Shown here piece after piece: positions 24,794-34,400 of a stretch of 64,000 nt of DNA. The stretch spans positions 3,087,102 through 3,151,101 of the forward strand of contig NZ_LT629731.1 of the NCBI RefSeq assembly GCF_900104575.1, read 5' to 3'. The DNA comes from Bacillus tuaregi. GTDB lineage: Bacteria; Bacillota; Bacilli; Bacillales; Cytobacillaceae. Each line of letters opens with the position of its first letter. Within the stretch, counting starts at the first letter, position 1. The notes beneath the pieces are model-generated. The model ran no database searches. It had not been told where the DNA came from and saw nothing but the letters and a program-made list of their open reading frames with translations. The position numbers and the translations under genes are program-made.

Positions 24794-24823
24794 ATTATAC
24801 GTGACTCACTTTCATCATGTCAA
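24794..24823 (-). promoter_or_regulatory. Promoter of the T-box leader
   Basis: TTGACA (24818-24823) and TATAAT (24794-24799) on the minus strand are both perfect sigma-A hexamers, 18 bases apart. Confidence 0.8.
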
Positions 24824-24880
24824 TAAACGTTTCGCGAAAATTATTATTTTTACTTTTATTAATAAAATTCATTCATGACT

Positions 24881-25801
24881 TTAGCGGGGAATTTCGATGC
24901 TCTTAAAATCAGCTGCAAGCTCGGTATTGGGGAAGATTCGCCGAGCTTCCTGTACTAGCTCCTCTGATGCTTGTCGATCATAACGTGAACTAATGTGCGT
25001 GATGCAAAGCTTTTTAACCGCTGCCCGCTTAGCCGTTTCTGCAGCCTGACTTGTGGTGGAATGATAATAATCATGGGCCAATGCCTCTTCCCCATTTGCA
25101 AAGGTAGCCTCATGGACTAATAAATCCGCTTCATTAGCAAGACTATGCGCCGCTTCACACATCCTTGTATCTCCTAAAATGGTGACCACTCTTCCCTTTT
25201 GCTGTGGACCGACAAAACAGTCCGCTTCGATAAATGTGCCATCCTCCAGGGTGACAGACTCACCCGCCTTTATTTTCTTATAGATCGGGCCTGGCTTAAC
25301 ACCTGCCGCTTTTAGCTTCTCAACTAACAAGGTGCCCTGACGATCCTTTTCGATCATTCGAAACCCGTAGGAGGGTATTCCATGCTCAAGCTTTTTAGCC
25401 TCCACGAGGAATTGATCGTCTTCAAATACAACTCCTTCATCGATTTCTACTATTTCCAGAGGATATTTTAGATAGGTTCCGCTCACACGTAAAGACGTCT
25501 CCACAAATGCTTTTAAGCCTGAGGGGCCAAAGACCGTTACCTTAGTCTCTCCACCTTGAAACGAACGGCTTGCCAGGAGACCCGGAAGTCCGTAGATATG
25601 ATCCCCATGAAGGTGAGTAATAAAGATTTTCTCTATTCTTGATGGTTTAATGGAAGTATGTAATATTTGATGCTGTGTAGCTTCACCACAGTCAAACAGC
25701 CAGATTGAGCCGCGTTCCTCCAATAATTTTAATGCAATCGCTGTAACATTTCTAAGCTTTGCAGGTACACCTGCACCCGTCCCAAGAAAAAATAATTCCA
25801 C
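24881..25801 (-). CDS. rnz: Ribonuclease Z
   Basis: This zinc endonuclease trims the 3' end of tRNA precursors that lack an encoded CCA. The 306 residues form a metallo-beta-lactamase fold. The metal motif is [13 protein letters not shown] (H63, H65, D67, H68), with further ligands in ILGDTRMCE and the late HISSRYD. The flexible arm typical of RNase Z lies around [15 protein letters not shown]. The start is a GTG after AAAGGAG. It corresponds to B. subtilis yqjK and is divergent from zwf. No frameshift or missing ligand is visible. Confidence 0.93.
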   Translation of the reverse strand: MELFFLGTGAGVPAKLRNVTAIALKLLEERGSIWLFDCGEATQHQILHTSIKPSRIEKIFITHLHGDHIYGLPGLLASRSFQGGETKVTVFGPSGLKAFVETSLRVSGTYLKYPLEIVEIDEGVVFEDDQFLVEAKKLEHGIPSYGFRMIEKDRQGTLLVEKLKAAGVKPGPIYKKIKAGESVTLEDGTFIEADCFVGPQQKGRVVTILGDTRMCEAAHSLANEADLLVHEATFANGEEALAHDYYHSTTSQAAETAKRAAVKKLCITHISSRYDRQASEELVQEARRIFPNTELAADFKSIEIPR

Positions 25802-26045
25802 TGATAAGCTCCTTTCTCCTGTCCATACTTATCTTATTATAGCCAAGTTATGATAAGCAGGAAAATAATGAGATTTTTTTATTCCGATTCTTTAACATAT
25901 AATAAGAACAAAGCATTTGCGTATTTCGACATAAATCGATAAAATCTTTAAGCGTTAGTCCTATTTTTCGGATTGAATTTCAATTTATATAAGAGCAAAC
26001 CAAAAAATAGAAGTCAATTTTTTATGAAGAGAGGTTTTACATATC

Positions 26046-27548
26046 GTGAGACAAAACGAACAACCATCAGCCTTGATTATGATTTTCGGAGCTACTGGTG
26101 ATTTAGCCAACAGAAAGCTTTTTCCATCACTTTATCGCTTATTTGAAAAGGGAAATCTGTCTGAAAACTTTGCTGTCATCGGCGTTGCCAGAAGACCATT
26201 ATCCAACGAACAATTTCAGGAAAATGTAAAAAAATCCGTGCAGTCTGCGGCATCAAATGAAGGTGAAAATATTGATGAATTTGCCTCTCATTTTTATTAT
26301 CATTCACATGATGTTACAGATACAAATTCATATGTATTTTTACGTGACATGGCTGCGAAATTGGATGAGCAATACAAGACAATGGGAAATCGAATTTTTT
26401 ATTTAGCCATGGCTCCTGAATTCTTTGGTACCATCGCAATCCATTTAAATGAGGACGGACTCACGAATGTAGCTGGGTTTAAACGCCTAGTTATTGAGAA
26501 GCCTTTCGGACACGACCTCAAGTCTGCAAAAGCATTGAATAATCAAATTCGGACAGCCTTTTCCGAGGATGAGATTTACCGAATTGACCACTATCTTGGA
26601 AAAGAGATGGTCAGAAATATAGAGGTTATTCGTTTCGCTAACGCGATATTTGAACCATTATGGAATAATCGCTATATCTCAAACATCCAAGTAACCTCAA
26701 GTGAAACCCTAGGGGTCGAGGAACGCGGACGTTATTATGAAAACAGCGGCGCGTTACGGGATATGGTGCAAAACCATATGCTGCAAATGGTTGCCCTTTT
26801 AGCTATGGAGCCGCCGATTAAATTAAATACGGAAGAAATCCGCTCTGAAAAGGTAAAGGTACTACGTGCCATGCGAACAATCAAGGACGATAAAGTGGAT
26901 AAATATTTCGTTCGCGGTCAATATGGTGAAGGTCTGATTAACGACCAAAAGGTATCCGGTTACCGAGAGGAACAAATGGTAGACCCTCAGTCTAATACAG
27001 AAACCTTTGTAGCGGGTAAGCTCCTTATTGACAACTTCCGTTGGGCAGGTGTTCCCTTTTACATTCGCACAGGAAAACGGATGAAATCAAAATCAACCAA
27101 AATTGTGATTCAATTTAAGGACATTCCGATGAACTTATATTATAAAACGGAACAAACCCTAAATCCAAACCTGCTCGTGATTCATATACAACCTGAAGAA
27201 GGAATTACCTTACATTTGAATGCCCAGAAAACTGGTAATCATATGAATGCAACACCTGTTAAGCTAAGCTATGCTAATACAGGGATAGACGGTATCAATA
27301 CACCAGAAGCATACGAAAAACTATTATATGACTGCATGCGCGGCGATGCAACAAACTTTACCCATTGGGATGAAGTCGCACTATCCTGGAGCTTCGTTGA
27401 TAATATATCACAATTTTGGCAAAAAACACCAGCGCAGTTCCCTAATTATGAATCAGGCTCGGCAGGACCAAAGGAAAGCGATGTTCTGTTGGCAAGAGAC
27501 GGCTTTTACTGGTGGCCAATCGGCGATTTAGAAGTAGAAAACTGCTAG
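26046..27548 (+). CDS. zwf: Glucose-6-phosphate 1-dehydrogenase
   Basis: Zwf oxidises glucose 6-phosphate to 6-phosphogluconolactone and makes NADPH, the first step of the oxidative pentose phosphate path. The 500 residues start with a Rossmann motif (FGATGDLANRKLFPSLY). The active-site block is YRIDHYLGKEMV, with the catalytic His in DHYLGK, and the KPFGHD motif is present. The start is a GTG with GAGAGG upstream. It converges with gndA, the next oxidative enzyme of the path, over a shared terminator. B. subtilis has the same yqjI/zwf pair. Confidence 0.94.
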   Translation: MRQNEQPSALIMIFGATGDLANRKLFPSLYRLFEKGNLSENFAVIGVARRPLSNEQFQENVKKSVQSAASNEGENIDEFASHFYYHSHDVTDTNSYVFLRDMAAKLDEQYKTMGNRIFYLAMAPEFFGTIAIHLNEDGLTNVAGFKRLVIEKPFGHDLKSAKALNNQIRTAFSEDEIYRIDHYLGKEMVRNIEVIRFANAIFEPLWNNRYISNIQVTSSETLGVEERGRYYENSGALRDMVQNHMLQMVALLAMEPPIKLNTEEIRSEKVKVLRAMRTIKDDKVDKYFVRGQYGEGLINDQKVSGYREEQMVDPQSNTETFVAGKLLIDNFRWAGVPFYIRTGKRMKSKSTKIVIQFKDIPMNLYYKTEQTLNPNLLVIHIQPEEGITLHLNAQKTGNHMNATPVKLSYANTGIDGINTPEAYEKLLYDCMRGDATNFTHWDEVALSWSFVDNISQFWQKTPAQFPNYESGSAGPKESDVLLARDGFYWWPIGDLEVENC

Positions 27549-27582
27549 CAGAAAAAACTGAAGCGATGAAAAAACAGTCAGA

Positions 27583-27620
27583 AAAAACCCTCTTTGCATG
27601 AAGTAACAAAGAGGGTTTTT
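27583..27620. terminator. Bidirectional terminator between zwf and gndA
   Basis: AAAAACCCTCTTTG (27583-27596) pairs perfectly with 27607-27620, with T runs in both directions. Confidence 0.9.
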
Positions 27621-27624
27621 CGTA

Positions 27625-29034
27625 TTATTCAAGCCAATTGGTATGAAAAATTCCTTCACGATCAATTCGTTCATATGTATGGGCACCAAAGTAATCGCGC
27701 TGTGCCTGTAATAAGTTGGCAGGAAGCGTGGCGGTTCGGTAGCTGTCATAATAGGCTAAAGCTGACGAAAAGCACGGTACTGGGATGCCGTACTGAACAG
27801 CATTCGCAATCGTTTCACGTAATGCCTGCTGATAGCTTTCGACAATCTCCTTAAAGTAAGGATCAAGCAAAAGATTTTTAAGACCTGATTCGCGGTCAAA
27901 GGCATCCTTAATCTTTTGTAAGAACTGGGCTCGAATAATACAGCCACCACGGAATATCATGGCAATGTCTCCGTATTGTAGATTCCAGTTATACTCTTCG
28001 GATGCTGCTCTCATTTGGGCAAACCCTTGGGCATAAGAACAGATTTTACTCATATACAGCGCTTTACGAACAGACTCAATAAAGGCTTTCTTATCACCGG
28101 TAAATGTTTTGGCTTCAGGACCACTTAAGACCTTGCTTGCTGCTACCCGTTCTTCCTTCATAGCAGAAATAAAGCGGGCAAACACAGATTCCGTAATAAT
28201 CGGCAGCGGAACACCTAAATCAAGCGCATTTTGGCTTGTCCACTTCCCTGTTCCTTTTTGACCGGCAGTATCTAATATGACATCGACTAAAGGTTTACCT
28301 GTTTCATCATCGACTTTCCTAAAGATATCAGTCGTAATCTCAATAAGATAGCTGTCAAGCTCTCCTTTATTCCACTCGGCAAAAACCTCGTGGAGCTCAG
28401 CAGCAGAAAGACCAAGTACATTTTTTAATAGGAAATAGGCTTCACAAATAAGCTGCATGTCCCCATACTCAATGCCGTTATGCACCATTTTGACATAATG
28501 TCCTGCACCATCCGGTCCAATATAAGTCGTACACGGCTCGCCGTCTACCTTCGCAGAAATATCCTTAAAGATTGGCGCCACTAACTCATAAGCTTCCTTT
28601 TGACCGCCTGGCATGATAGATGGGCCTTTTAATGCACCTTCTTCGCCGCCTGATACACCAGTACCAATAAAATGAATGCCAAGATCACTTAGCTTTTTAT
28701 TACGGCGCTGTGTATCGACGAAGAACGTATTACCGCCATCGATTAGAATATCACCTTTATCCAAATGCGGAATAAGCTGTTCAATTGTAGCATCTGTTGG
28801 AGCCCCGGCCTTTACCATAAGCATAATTTTTCTTGGAGTTTCAAGTGACTGAACAAATTCTTCAATAGAATAAGTACCCTTGAAATTACGTCCCTTAGTC
28901 TCAGCAAGGACTTCGTCTGTTTTTTCGCTTGAACGATTGTAGACGGATACGGAATAACCTCTTGACTCAATGTTCATAGCTAGATTCTTACCCATAACTG
29001 CCATTCCAATAACACCAAACTGTTGTTTTGTCAT
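27625..29034 (-). CDS. gndA: 6-phosphogluconate dehydrogenase, decarboxylating (GndA, YqjI)
   Basis: The enzyme converts 6-phosphogluconate to ribulose 5-phosphate and CO2 with reduction of NADP+. The 469 residues carry an N-terminal Rossmann site ([20 protein letters not shown]), the substrate motif [12 protein letters not shown], the catalytic Lys/Asn region [18 protein letters not shown] and a helical C-terminal domain ending with the tail that crosses to the partner subunit. The length matches the short homodimer class. It lies head-on to zwf. The 321 bases upstream contain an unusual multi-hairpin element, so its 5' leader may be long. Confidence 0.93.
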   Translation of the reverse strand: MTKQQFGVIGMAVMGKNLAMNIESRGYSVSVYNRSSEKTDEVLAETKGRNFKGTYSIEEFVQSLETPRKIMLMVKAGAPTDATIEQLIPHLDKGDILIDGGNTFFVDTQRRNKKLSDLGIHFIGTGVSGGEEGALKGPSIMPGGQKEAYELVAPIFKDISAKVDGEPCTTYIGPDGAGHYVKMVHNGIEYGDMQLICEAYFLLKNVLGLSAAELHEVFAEWNKGELDSYLIEITTDIFRKVDDETGKPLVDVILDTAGQKGTGKWTSQNALDLGVPLPIITESVFARFISAMKEERVAASKVLSGPEAKTFTGDKKAFIESVRKALYMSKICSYAQGFAQMRAASEEYNWNLQYGDIAMIFRGGCIIRAQFLQKIKDAFDRESGLKNLLLDPYFKEIVESYQQALRETIANAVQYGIPVPCFSSALAYYDSYRTATLPANLLQAQRDYFGAHTYERIDREGIFHTNWLE

Positions 29035-29061
29035 CTTTTTACATCCCTTCTAACCTATATC

Positions 29062-29250
29062 AAATTCGCTCATCGAATTTGCGTCCGGATTTTTACCCGA
29101 GTTCACTCCGGTAAATTACCTTTAAAAATCCGAGACATCTGCCGGAGGCATTAACTTCATTCAGCGAGAACTTAAACCTCCGTTAAAACGGAGAGTTTAC
29201 TTGCATTCATCCCTTAACTTTAGAAGTAGAGAAAGTCCACTGAATGAGGT
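29062..29250. repeat. Multi-hairpin intergenic element
   Basis: The gap between dinB and gndA (29035-29355) has no credible ORF but dense pairing. P1: AAATTCG 29062-29068 with CGAATTT 29074-29080. P2: CGGATTTTTA 29086-29095 with TAAAAATCCG 29123-29132. P3: ACTTCATTCAG 29154-29164 with CTGAATGAGGT 29240-29250 (one wobble). Inside P3 lies P4, TAAACCTCCG 29173-29182 with CGGAGAGTTTA 29189-29199. This could be a structured leader of gndA, an independent small RNA or a dispersed Bacillaceae repeat. The window does not decide which. Confidence 0.6.
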
Positions 29251-29355
29251 TAGATACTTCCTTAAAAAAGACCTTTTTACTTTAGCCTAATCGATAATTA
29301 TTTGCAAATAATACCTCTCCATTTAGTGTGTCAATTCTCATAAGAATTAACCATC

Positions 29356-30621
29356 TTAATCGTTTGAAAAGAAATCGAGAAAATCTTTACTAAAGCTTGT
29401 CTCTGAAGTACTATTTTCTTGTTTCTCATACGATGCTTTTTCAACAGCACTGTCAATTATCGCTTTACCGTATTTATTTCGTAGACGATTAACGGTTTCG
29501 AGCAAAGGCTCCTTTTTCGCATCCTTCTCGTAAGAGAAAATATCGAGCTGCTTCACTGCCTGTTCCTTTTCCACTAATTCAGCGCCCGTTACGCCAAGAA
29601 GACGGACAGGATCTCCATTCCAGTTCTTTAAAAACAGCTGCTTGCTTTCTTGATAAATATCCTCAGATTGACTAATCGGATTAAACAGCTTCCTACTTCT
29701 CGTGATGGTATTCCGATCTTTATAGCGAATCGTAACACCCACAGATGAAGCCATAACCTTCTTCCGCTTCATCCGTACAGCCACCTTCTCTGCCAGACCT
29801 TCCAAAACAAGGAGGAGCTGGTGTTGATTCGTTATATCATTTGGCAATGTAGTGGAATTTCCAACACTCTTAAACTCATTGGCTGCTTCGGGGTCTACAG
29901 GTCTTTCATCTATCCCATTGGCCCTTTCCTTTAAGCGAATGCCATTAATACCCAATAGCCCTTTCAGCTGAATAGAATCAGCATTTGCCAAATCCTGTAT
30001 TGTTTGAACTCCAATCGTATTTAACTTAGCAGCTGTCTTTTTACCGACTCCGTGCATTTCGACTACTGGTAGTGGCCAAAGGACCCTTTCAACATCCCGT
30101 TTTCGCAATACAGTTATCCCTAATGGCTTCATCATGTCGGAGGCCATTTTGGCAAGAAAGCGATTGGGGGCGATTCCAATGCTGCAAGGCAAGTCAAGCT
30201 GTGAAAGAATTTGCTTTTGAATGTTGGAGGCAATTTCTAATGGTGATCCTAATTCATAGCTATCCGTGATATCCACATAGCCTTCGTCGATCGAAACGGG
30301 TTCTACAAGCTGTGAATATTCATGTAAAATCTCAAACATACCGTGAGATGCTGCCCGGTAACGATCAAAATTCGGACTCATCACAAGAAGCTGTGGACAA
30401 AGCTTTCTAGCCTCCCAAATGGGCATGGTTGTTTTCACACCATATTTCCTCGCCTCATAGCTACAAGTCACGATAATCCCCCGGCGCTCCTTTGGATTTC
30501 CTGCAATAGCAAGCGGTTTACCCTTTAACGACGGATCAAAAGCCATCTCAACAGATGCATAGAAGCTATTCATATCAACATGCAAAATAACTCTTCCTTT
30601 TTTCGGATACATTTCCTTCAT
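29356..30621 (-). CDS. dinB: DNA polymerase IV (DinB, PolY1, YqjH)
   Basis: This Y-family translesion polymerase has 421 residues. Catalytic acidic residues appear in HVDMNSFYASVE (Asp16) and VSIDEGYVDIT. The fingers contain SYEARKYGVKTTMP and the thumb has an HhH-like MHGVGKKTAAKLNTIG. Near the C-terminus QLDIFSY is a probable sliding-clamp binding motif, and a Ser/Glu-rich tail follows. This is the DinB branch, as opposed to the UmuC-like enzyme at 9546. No LexA box is visible immediately upstream, in line with the B. subtilis picture that yqjH is not strongly SOS-induced. Confidence 0.92.
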   Translation of the reverse strand: MKEMYPKKGRVILHVDMNSFYASVEMAFDPSLKGKPLAIAGNPKERRGIIVTCSYEARKYGVKTTMPIWEARKLCPQLLVMSPNFDRYRAASHGMFEILHEYSQLVEPVSIDEGYVDITDSYELGSPLEIASNIQKQILSQLDLPCSIGIAPNRFLAKMASDMMKPLGITVLRKRDVERVLWPLPVVEMHGVGKKTAAKLNTIGVQTIQDLANADSIQLKGLLGINGIRLKERANGIDERPVDPEAANEFKSVGNSTTLPNDITNQHQLLLVLEGLAEKVAVRMKRKKVMASSVGVTIRYKDRNTITRSRKLFNPISQSEDIYQESKQLFLKNWNGDPVRLLGVTGAELVEKEQAVKQLDIFSYEKDAKKEPLLETVNRLRNKYGKAIIDSAVEKASYEKQENSTSETSFSKDFLDFFSND

Positions 30622-30684
30622 TCATCAGCACTACCTTAAATAAGTTCCGGGTGTCCGGATTCATTTTTCTTCATTTTAGCATAT

Positions 30685-30709
30685 AAAAAGACCCGCAGCA
30701 TTGCGGGCC
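30685..30709 (-). terminator. Terminator after azoR
   Basis: CCCGCA (30692-30697) pairs with TGCGGG (30702-30707) plus flanking pairs. A run of T follows on the minus strand. Confidence 0.85.
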
Positions 30710-30719
30710 CTCTTGTACA

Positions 30720-31385
30720 TTATTTCGTTGTAACGGTGCTTTTTGCCATTTCCTTTGCAGCTTGTCTTGCTTGCTCCTTCGCTCTTTCCATAATCTCAGG
30801 AATTTGCTTAGGAAAATGGTCTAAACCCTCTGCAACAATTGTGTCCATTACATCCATGCCAAGGAAGGTAAGGGCTTTTCTTACGTACTGATCTCCCATT
30901 TCGAATTCAACCATCGGCCCAGTGGAATATATCCCACCACGGGTCTGAATATGAATCGCCTTTCTTCCGGTCAATAATCCCTTCGGACCTTCCTCTGTTG
31001 TAATGAAGGTCTTCTGATTTAAGAACATATTATCCATGAAATCCTTTAAAATCCCAGGGGCACCCAAATTCCAGATTGGCGTCACAAAAACATAGTAATC
31101 ACAAGCAATAAACCGATCGGCAAGAGAATGCATAGCGGTAAACTTTTCCCTTTCAGCCTCTGTCAATTGTTCTACCGTATAACCCATAAATGACGTTTTT
31201 GCACGTGCATACAATAAATCGGTATCAATTCTTGTTATGTTCATATCATACAAATGCATTCTTTCAATTTCAACATCCGGACGCTCCTTTTGAAAGGCTT
31301 CTAAAAACACCTCGCCGATTTGTGCGCCCTTCGATTGACTTACGTCTTTTTTTGGATTTGCCGTAATGTATAGTAATTTTGACAT
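30720..31385 (-). CDS. azoR: FMN-dependent NADH-azoreductase
   Basis: This flavodoxin-fold quinone/azo reductase has 221 residues and transfers two electrons from NADH to quinones or azo compounds, giving protection from thiol-reactive quinones. The start MSKLLYITANPKKDVSQSKG forms the FMN phosphate loop. VTPIWNLGAPGILKDFMDN and IQTRGGIYSTGP, contacting the flavin ring, are typical of the family. I chose the ATG at 31385. The longer frame adds 39 hydrophobic residues unlike any family member and runs through the promoter region. It appears monocistronic with a strong terminator. Confidence 0.9.
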   Translation of the reverse strand: MSKLLYITANPKKDVSQSKGAQIGEVFLEAFQKERPDVEIERMHLYDMNITRIDTDLLYARAKTSFMGYTVEQLTEAEREKFTAMHSLADRFIACDYYVFVTPIWNLGAPGILKDFMDNMFLNQKTFITTEEGPKGLLTGRKAIHIQTRGGIYSTGPMVEFEMGDQYVRKALTFLGMDVMDTIVAEGLDHFPKQIPEIMERAKEQARQAAKEMAKSTVTTK

Positions 31386-31524
31386 ACTAGCATCCCTTTC
31401 CTTAAACAAATAAGTAGCTATTCCAATCATAACGAATAGACTCACGTTCAGTATTGAAGAACTAGTGAAATTTATGAAATTTTTGTGTCTTCCATAGAAC
31501 AAAAGTGATAATCAGCGTTTACAC

Positions 31525-32646
31525 TTACTGTCCGGCTACTTCTTCAATAATCGCAACGGTCATTTCCGCTAGCTTGTATAACTCCTCAATCGGCATACGC
31601 TCGTTTGTTGTATGAATTTCCTCATAGCCGACAGCAAGGTTCACGGTTGGAATGCCAAATCCGGCAATAACATTAGCATCACTTCCGCCTCCACTATGTA
31701 GTAATTCACAGCTGCGGCCAATTTTGGCGGCTGCTTTTTTGGCTACCTCTACTACATGGTCACCGTCAGAGAACTTAAAGCCAGGATACATCACCTGTAC
31801 TTCCACTTCTGCTTTCCCGCCCATTTCCTGTGCAGCACTCGCAAAAGCCTCTTTCATTTTCTGAACTTGTGCTTCCATTTTTTCAGGAAGTAAGGAACGT
31901 GCTTCCGCTAAAATATCGACATGGTCACAGACAATATTTGTTTGCTGTCCGCCAGCAAATCGACCGATATTCGCTGTTGTTTCTTCATCAATACGACCTA
32001 AAGGCATTCTGGAAATGGCTTTCGCCGCAATCGTAATAGCTGAGACACCCTTTTCAGGTGCGACACCGGCATGAGCTGTTTTTCCAAGTATGGTGGCCTT
32101 AATATGCGCCTGGGTTGGAGCAGCCACAATAATATTGCCAACCTTTCCGTCACTGTCAAGTGCATACCCATACTTAGCTTTCACCAATTCTCTGTCAAGT
32201 GCCTTTGCCCCTACAAGTCCTGACTCTTCGCCAACTGTAATAATAAATTGGATATCTCCATGAGGAATATTCTGTTCTTTTAGAATTCTTACTGTTTCTA
32301 GCATAACCGCAATACCGGTTTTATCATCTGCACCAAGAATAGTTGTTCCATCTGTGACAACATAGCCGTCCTTAATGGAAGGCTTTACCCCTTTAGCCGG
32401 TACAACGGTATCCATATGGCAGGTAAAGTAAATCGGGTCTGCCCCTTCTTTTGTCCCAGCAAGGGTACAAACAAGATTTCCTGCCCCATGACCCGTTATG
32501 GCAGTCGTATCATCCTCGAATACATCGACACCTAATTCGCTGAACTTTTGTTTTAATACTTTTGCAATCTCTGCTTCATACTTTGTTTCAGAATCAATCT
32601 GAACCAATTCAAGAAATTCATTTAATAAGCGCTCTTGATTAATCAT
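31525..32646 (-). CDS. yqjE: M20-family peptidase YqjE (peptidase T-like)
   Basis: This 373-residue zinc aminopeptidase-type protein has the M20 metal site: TCHMDTVVPA (first His and Asp), LGADDKTGIA (bridging Asp), VGEESGLVGAK (catalytic and metal Glu), ALDSDGKVG and a late His in EEIHTTNERMP. A central dimerization domain (IKATILGKTAHAGVAPEKG) is present. It is probably a di- or tripeptidase, related to PepT. I chose the ATG at 32646, eight bases after GGAGG. It follows the yqjC-yqjD pair but is separated from it by a terminator. Confidence 0.87.
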   Translation of the reverse strand: MINQERLLNEFLELVQIDSETKYEAEIAKVLKQKFSELGVDVFEDDTTAITGHGAGNLVCTLAGTKEGADPIYFTCHMDTVVPAKGVKPSIKDGYVVTDGTTILGADDKTGIAVMLETVRILKEQNIPHGDIQFIITVGEESGLVGAKALDRELVKAKYGYALDSDGKVGNIIVAAPTQAHIKATILGKTAHAGVAPEKGVSAITIAAKAISRMPLGRIDEETTANIGRFAGGQQTNIVCDHVDILAEARSLLPEKMEAQVQKMKEAFASAAQEMGGKAEVEVQVMYPGFKFSDGDHVVEVAKKAAAKIGRSCELLHSGGGSDANVIAGFGIPTVNLAVGYEEIHTTNERMPIEELYKLAEMTVAIIEEVAGQ

Positions 32647-32804
32647 CCACGTTACCTCCAAATCTTCTATTTCCCCCTAATAGTATACATCTATGAGTAT
32701 TTACCATCAAATAGATGCACCTTCATTAAAAAGTCAGCGGAAATTTATCTTCACCTATGCAAATATTTTATATTTAATTGTATAATAATAGAGAAGAAAA
32801 ATAA

Positions 32805-32829
32805 AAAAATCGGCCAATGGCCGATTTTT
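32805..32829 (-). terminator. Terminator after yqjD
   Basis: AAAAATCGGCC (32805-32815) pairs perfectly with 32819-32829 around a three-base loop, with a T run on the minus strand. Confidence 0.9.
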
Positions 32830-32849
32830 CATTAAAAGTATCGATACTA

Positions 32850-34400
32850 TTATAAAGGAATATTTCCATGCTTTTTCTTTGGTCTTGACTCTTTTTTATT
32901 ACGAAGCATTTCAAGAGCCTGTACAATTTTAATTCTAGTTTCACGTGGGTCAATGACATCATCAACCATTCCTTTACTTGCAGCAACATATGGATTGGCG
33001 AATTTTTGTCGATATTCTTCAATTTTTTGCGCACGTGTTTCTTCAGGATTTAGACTTTGATTGATTTCTTTCGCGAAAATAATATTGGCTGCACCCTGTG
33101 GTCCCATAACAGCAATCTCTGCATTTGGCCATGCAAACACTAAATCAGCGCCAATCGATTTACTATTTAATGCTACATAGGCTCCACCATATGCTTTACG
33201 CAGAATGACCGTTAACTTTGGTACAGTTGCCTCTGAATAAGCATAAAGAATCTTAGCACCATGACGAATAATACCACCATGCTCCTGTTTAATACCAGGG
33301 AAAAACCCTGTTACGTCTTCGAACGTAATAATTGGGATATTAAAGGAATCACAGAAACGAATAAATCTTGCCGCTTTATCAGAGGAATCGATATCAAGTC
33401 CCCCTGCCATAAACTTAGGCTGGTTACAAACAAGTCCGACAGATTCCCCTTTCACTCGTGCCAAACCAATGACGATGTTCTTAGCAAAATCCTGCTGTAC
33501 TTCCATGAATGAACCTTCATCGACAACCTGTTCAATGACTTTCCTTACATCATATGGTCGAAGTGTGTCGAATGGAATCGCGTCTGTTAAATCCGGACGA
33601 TAATCATCCTCTTCATTGTATTCAAGCACCGGAGGCTTTTCTTCATTGTTTTGTGGCAAATAGCTTAACAGTCTGCGAACCTGTTGTATAACAGCCTCTT
33701 CAGACTCGTCCCTAAAATGGGCATTACCGCTAATAGAGTTATGAACCTTCGCCCCACCTAGATTTTCCGAAGAAATTTTCTCACCTGTAACCGTCTCGAT
33801 AACCTTTGGACCTGTAATAAACATCTGACTGGTCTTCTCAACCATTAGAACAAAGTCTGTGATGGCTGGTGAATAAACCGCACCGCCTGCACATGGTCCC
33901 ATAATCACAGATATTTGCGGAATAACCCCTGAATAGATTGAATTTCGATAAAAAATCTGTCCATAGCCATCAAGAGAAACGACACCTTCTTGAATTCTTG
34001 CTCCACCTGAATCATTCAAGCCAACAAAAGGAGCACCATTTTTAGCAGCTAAATCCATCACAGTCGCTATCTTTTTTGCATGCATTTCACCAAGCGCACC
34101 GCCAAAAACGGTAAAATCTTGAGCAAATAAGTAGATTGGACGGCCATTTACCTTACCATAGCCTGTTACAACACCATCACCAGGACTTTTTTGCTGATCC
34201 AGTCCAAAATCATTACAATTATGTTCAATAAAAGGATTAAATTCAACAAATGTACCCGGATCAACTAATAGATCGATACGTTCACGAGCAGTTAATTTTC
34301 CTTTTTCATGCTGTTTTTCAATCCGCTCGTCGCCTCCGCCAAGTTCCACTTCTCTTTTTCTGTCATATAAATCATGAATTTTATCATAGATATCAATCAT
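32850..34400 (-). CDS. yqjD: Acyl-CoA carboxylase beta subunit (propionyl-CoA type, YqjD)
   Basis: The 516-residue carboxyltransferase subunit moves CO2 from carboxybiotin to an acyl-CoA, most likely propionyl-CoA. Typical blocks are GEMHAKKIATVMDLA, NDSGGARIQEGV, MGPCAGGAVYSPA and GIIRHGAKILYAYSEATVPK, which form the two oxyanion sites. I chose the ATG at 34400, preceded by AAAGGAG, which overlaps the epimerase stop by eight bases. No biotin carboxylase or biotin carrier gene is adjacent, so those parts must come from elsewhere. Pairing with methylmalonyl-CoA epimerase supports a propionyl-CoA role. A methylmalonyl-CoA decarboxylase alpha subunit is the alternative. Confidence 0.87.
   Translation of the reverse strand: MIDIYDKIHDLYDRKREVELGGGDERIEKQHEKGKLTARERIDLLVDPGTFVEFNPFIEHNCNDFGLDQQKSPGDGVVTGYGKVNGRPIYLFAQDFTVFGGALGEMHAKKIATVMDLAAKNGAPFVGLNDSGGARIQEGVVSLDGYGQIFYRNSIYSGVIPQISVIMGPCAGGAVYSPAITDFVLMVEKTSQMFITGPKVIETVTGEKISSENLGGAKVHNSISGNAHFRDESEEAVIQQVRRLLSYLPQNNEEKPPVLEYNEEDDYRPDLTDAIPFDTLRPYDVRKVIEQVVDEGSFMEVQQDFAKNIVIGLARVKGESVGLVCNQPKFMAGGLDIDSSDKAARFIRFCDSFNIPIITFEDVTGFFPGIKQEHGGIIRHGAKILYAYSEATVPKLTVILRKAYGGAYVALNSKSIGADLVFAWPNAEIAVMGPQGAANIIFAKEINQSLNPEETRAQKIEEYRQKFANPYVAASKGMVDDVIDPRETRIKIVQALEMLRNKKESRPKKKHGNIPL

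Noticed and set aside
31386-31502. 39-residue N-terminal extension of the azoreductase
   Set aside because: It is hydrophobic and unlike the family, whose conserved start is MSKLLYITANP. It runs through the probable promoter.
31510-31524. TGTAAACGCTGATT, resembling a CcpA cre site, between yqjE and azoR
   Set aside because: The final CA of the cre consensus is missing and it lies downstream of azoR regulatory sequences, so I give it no function.
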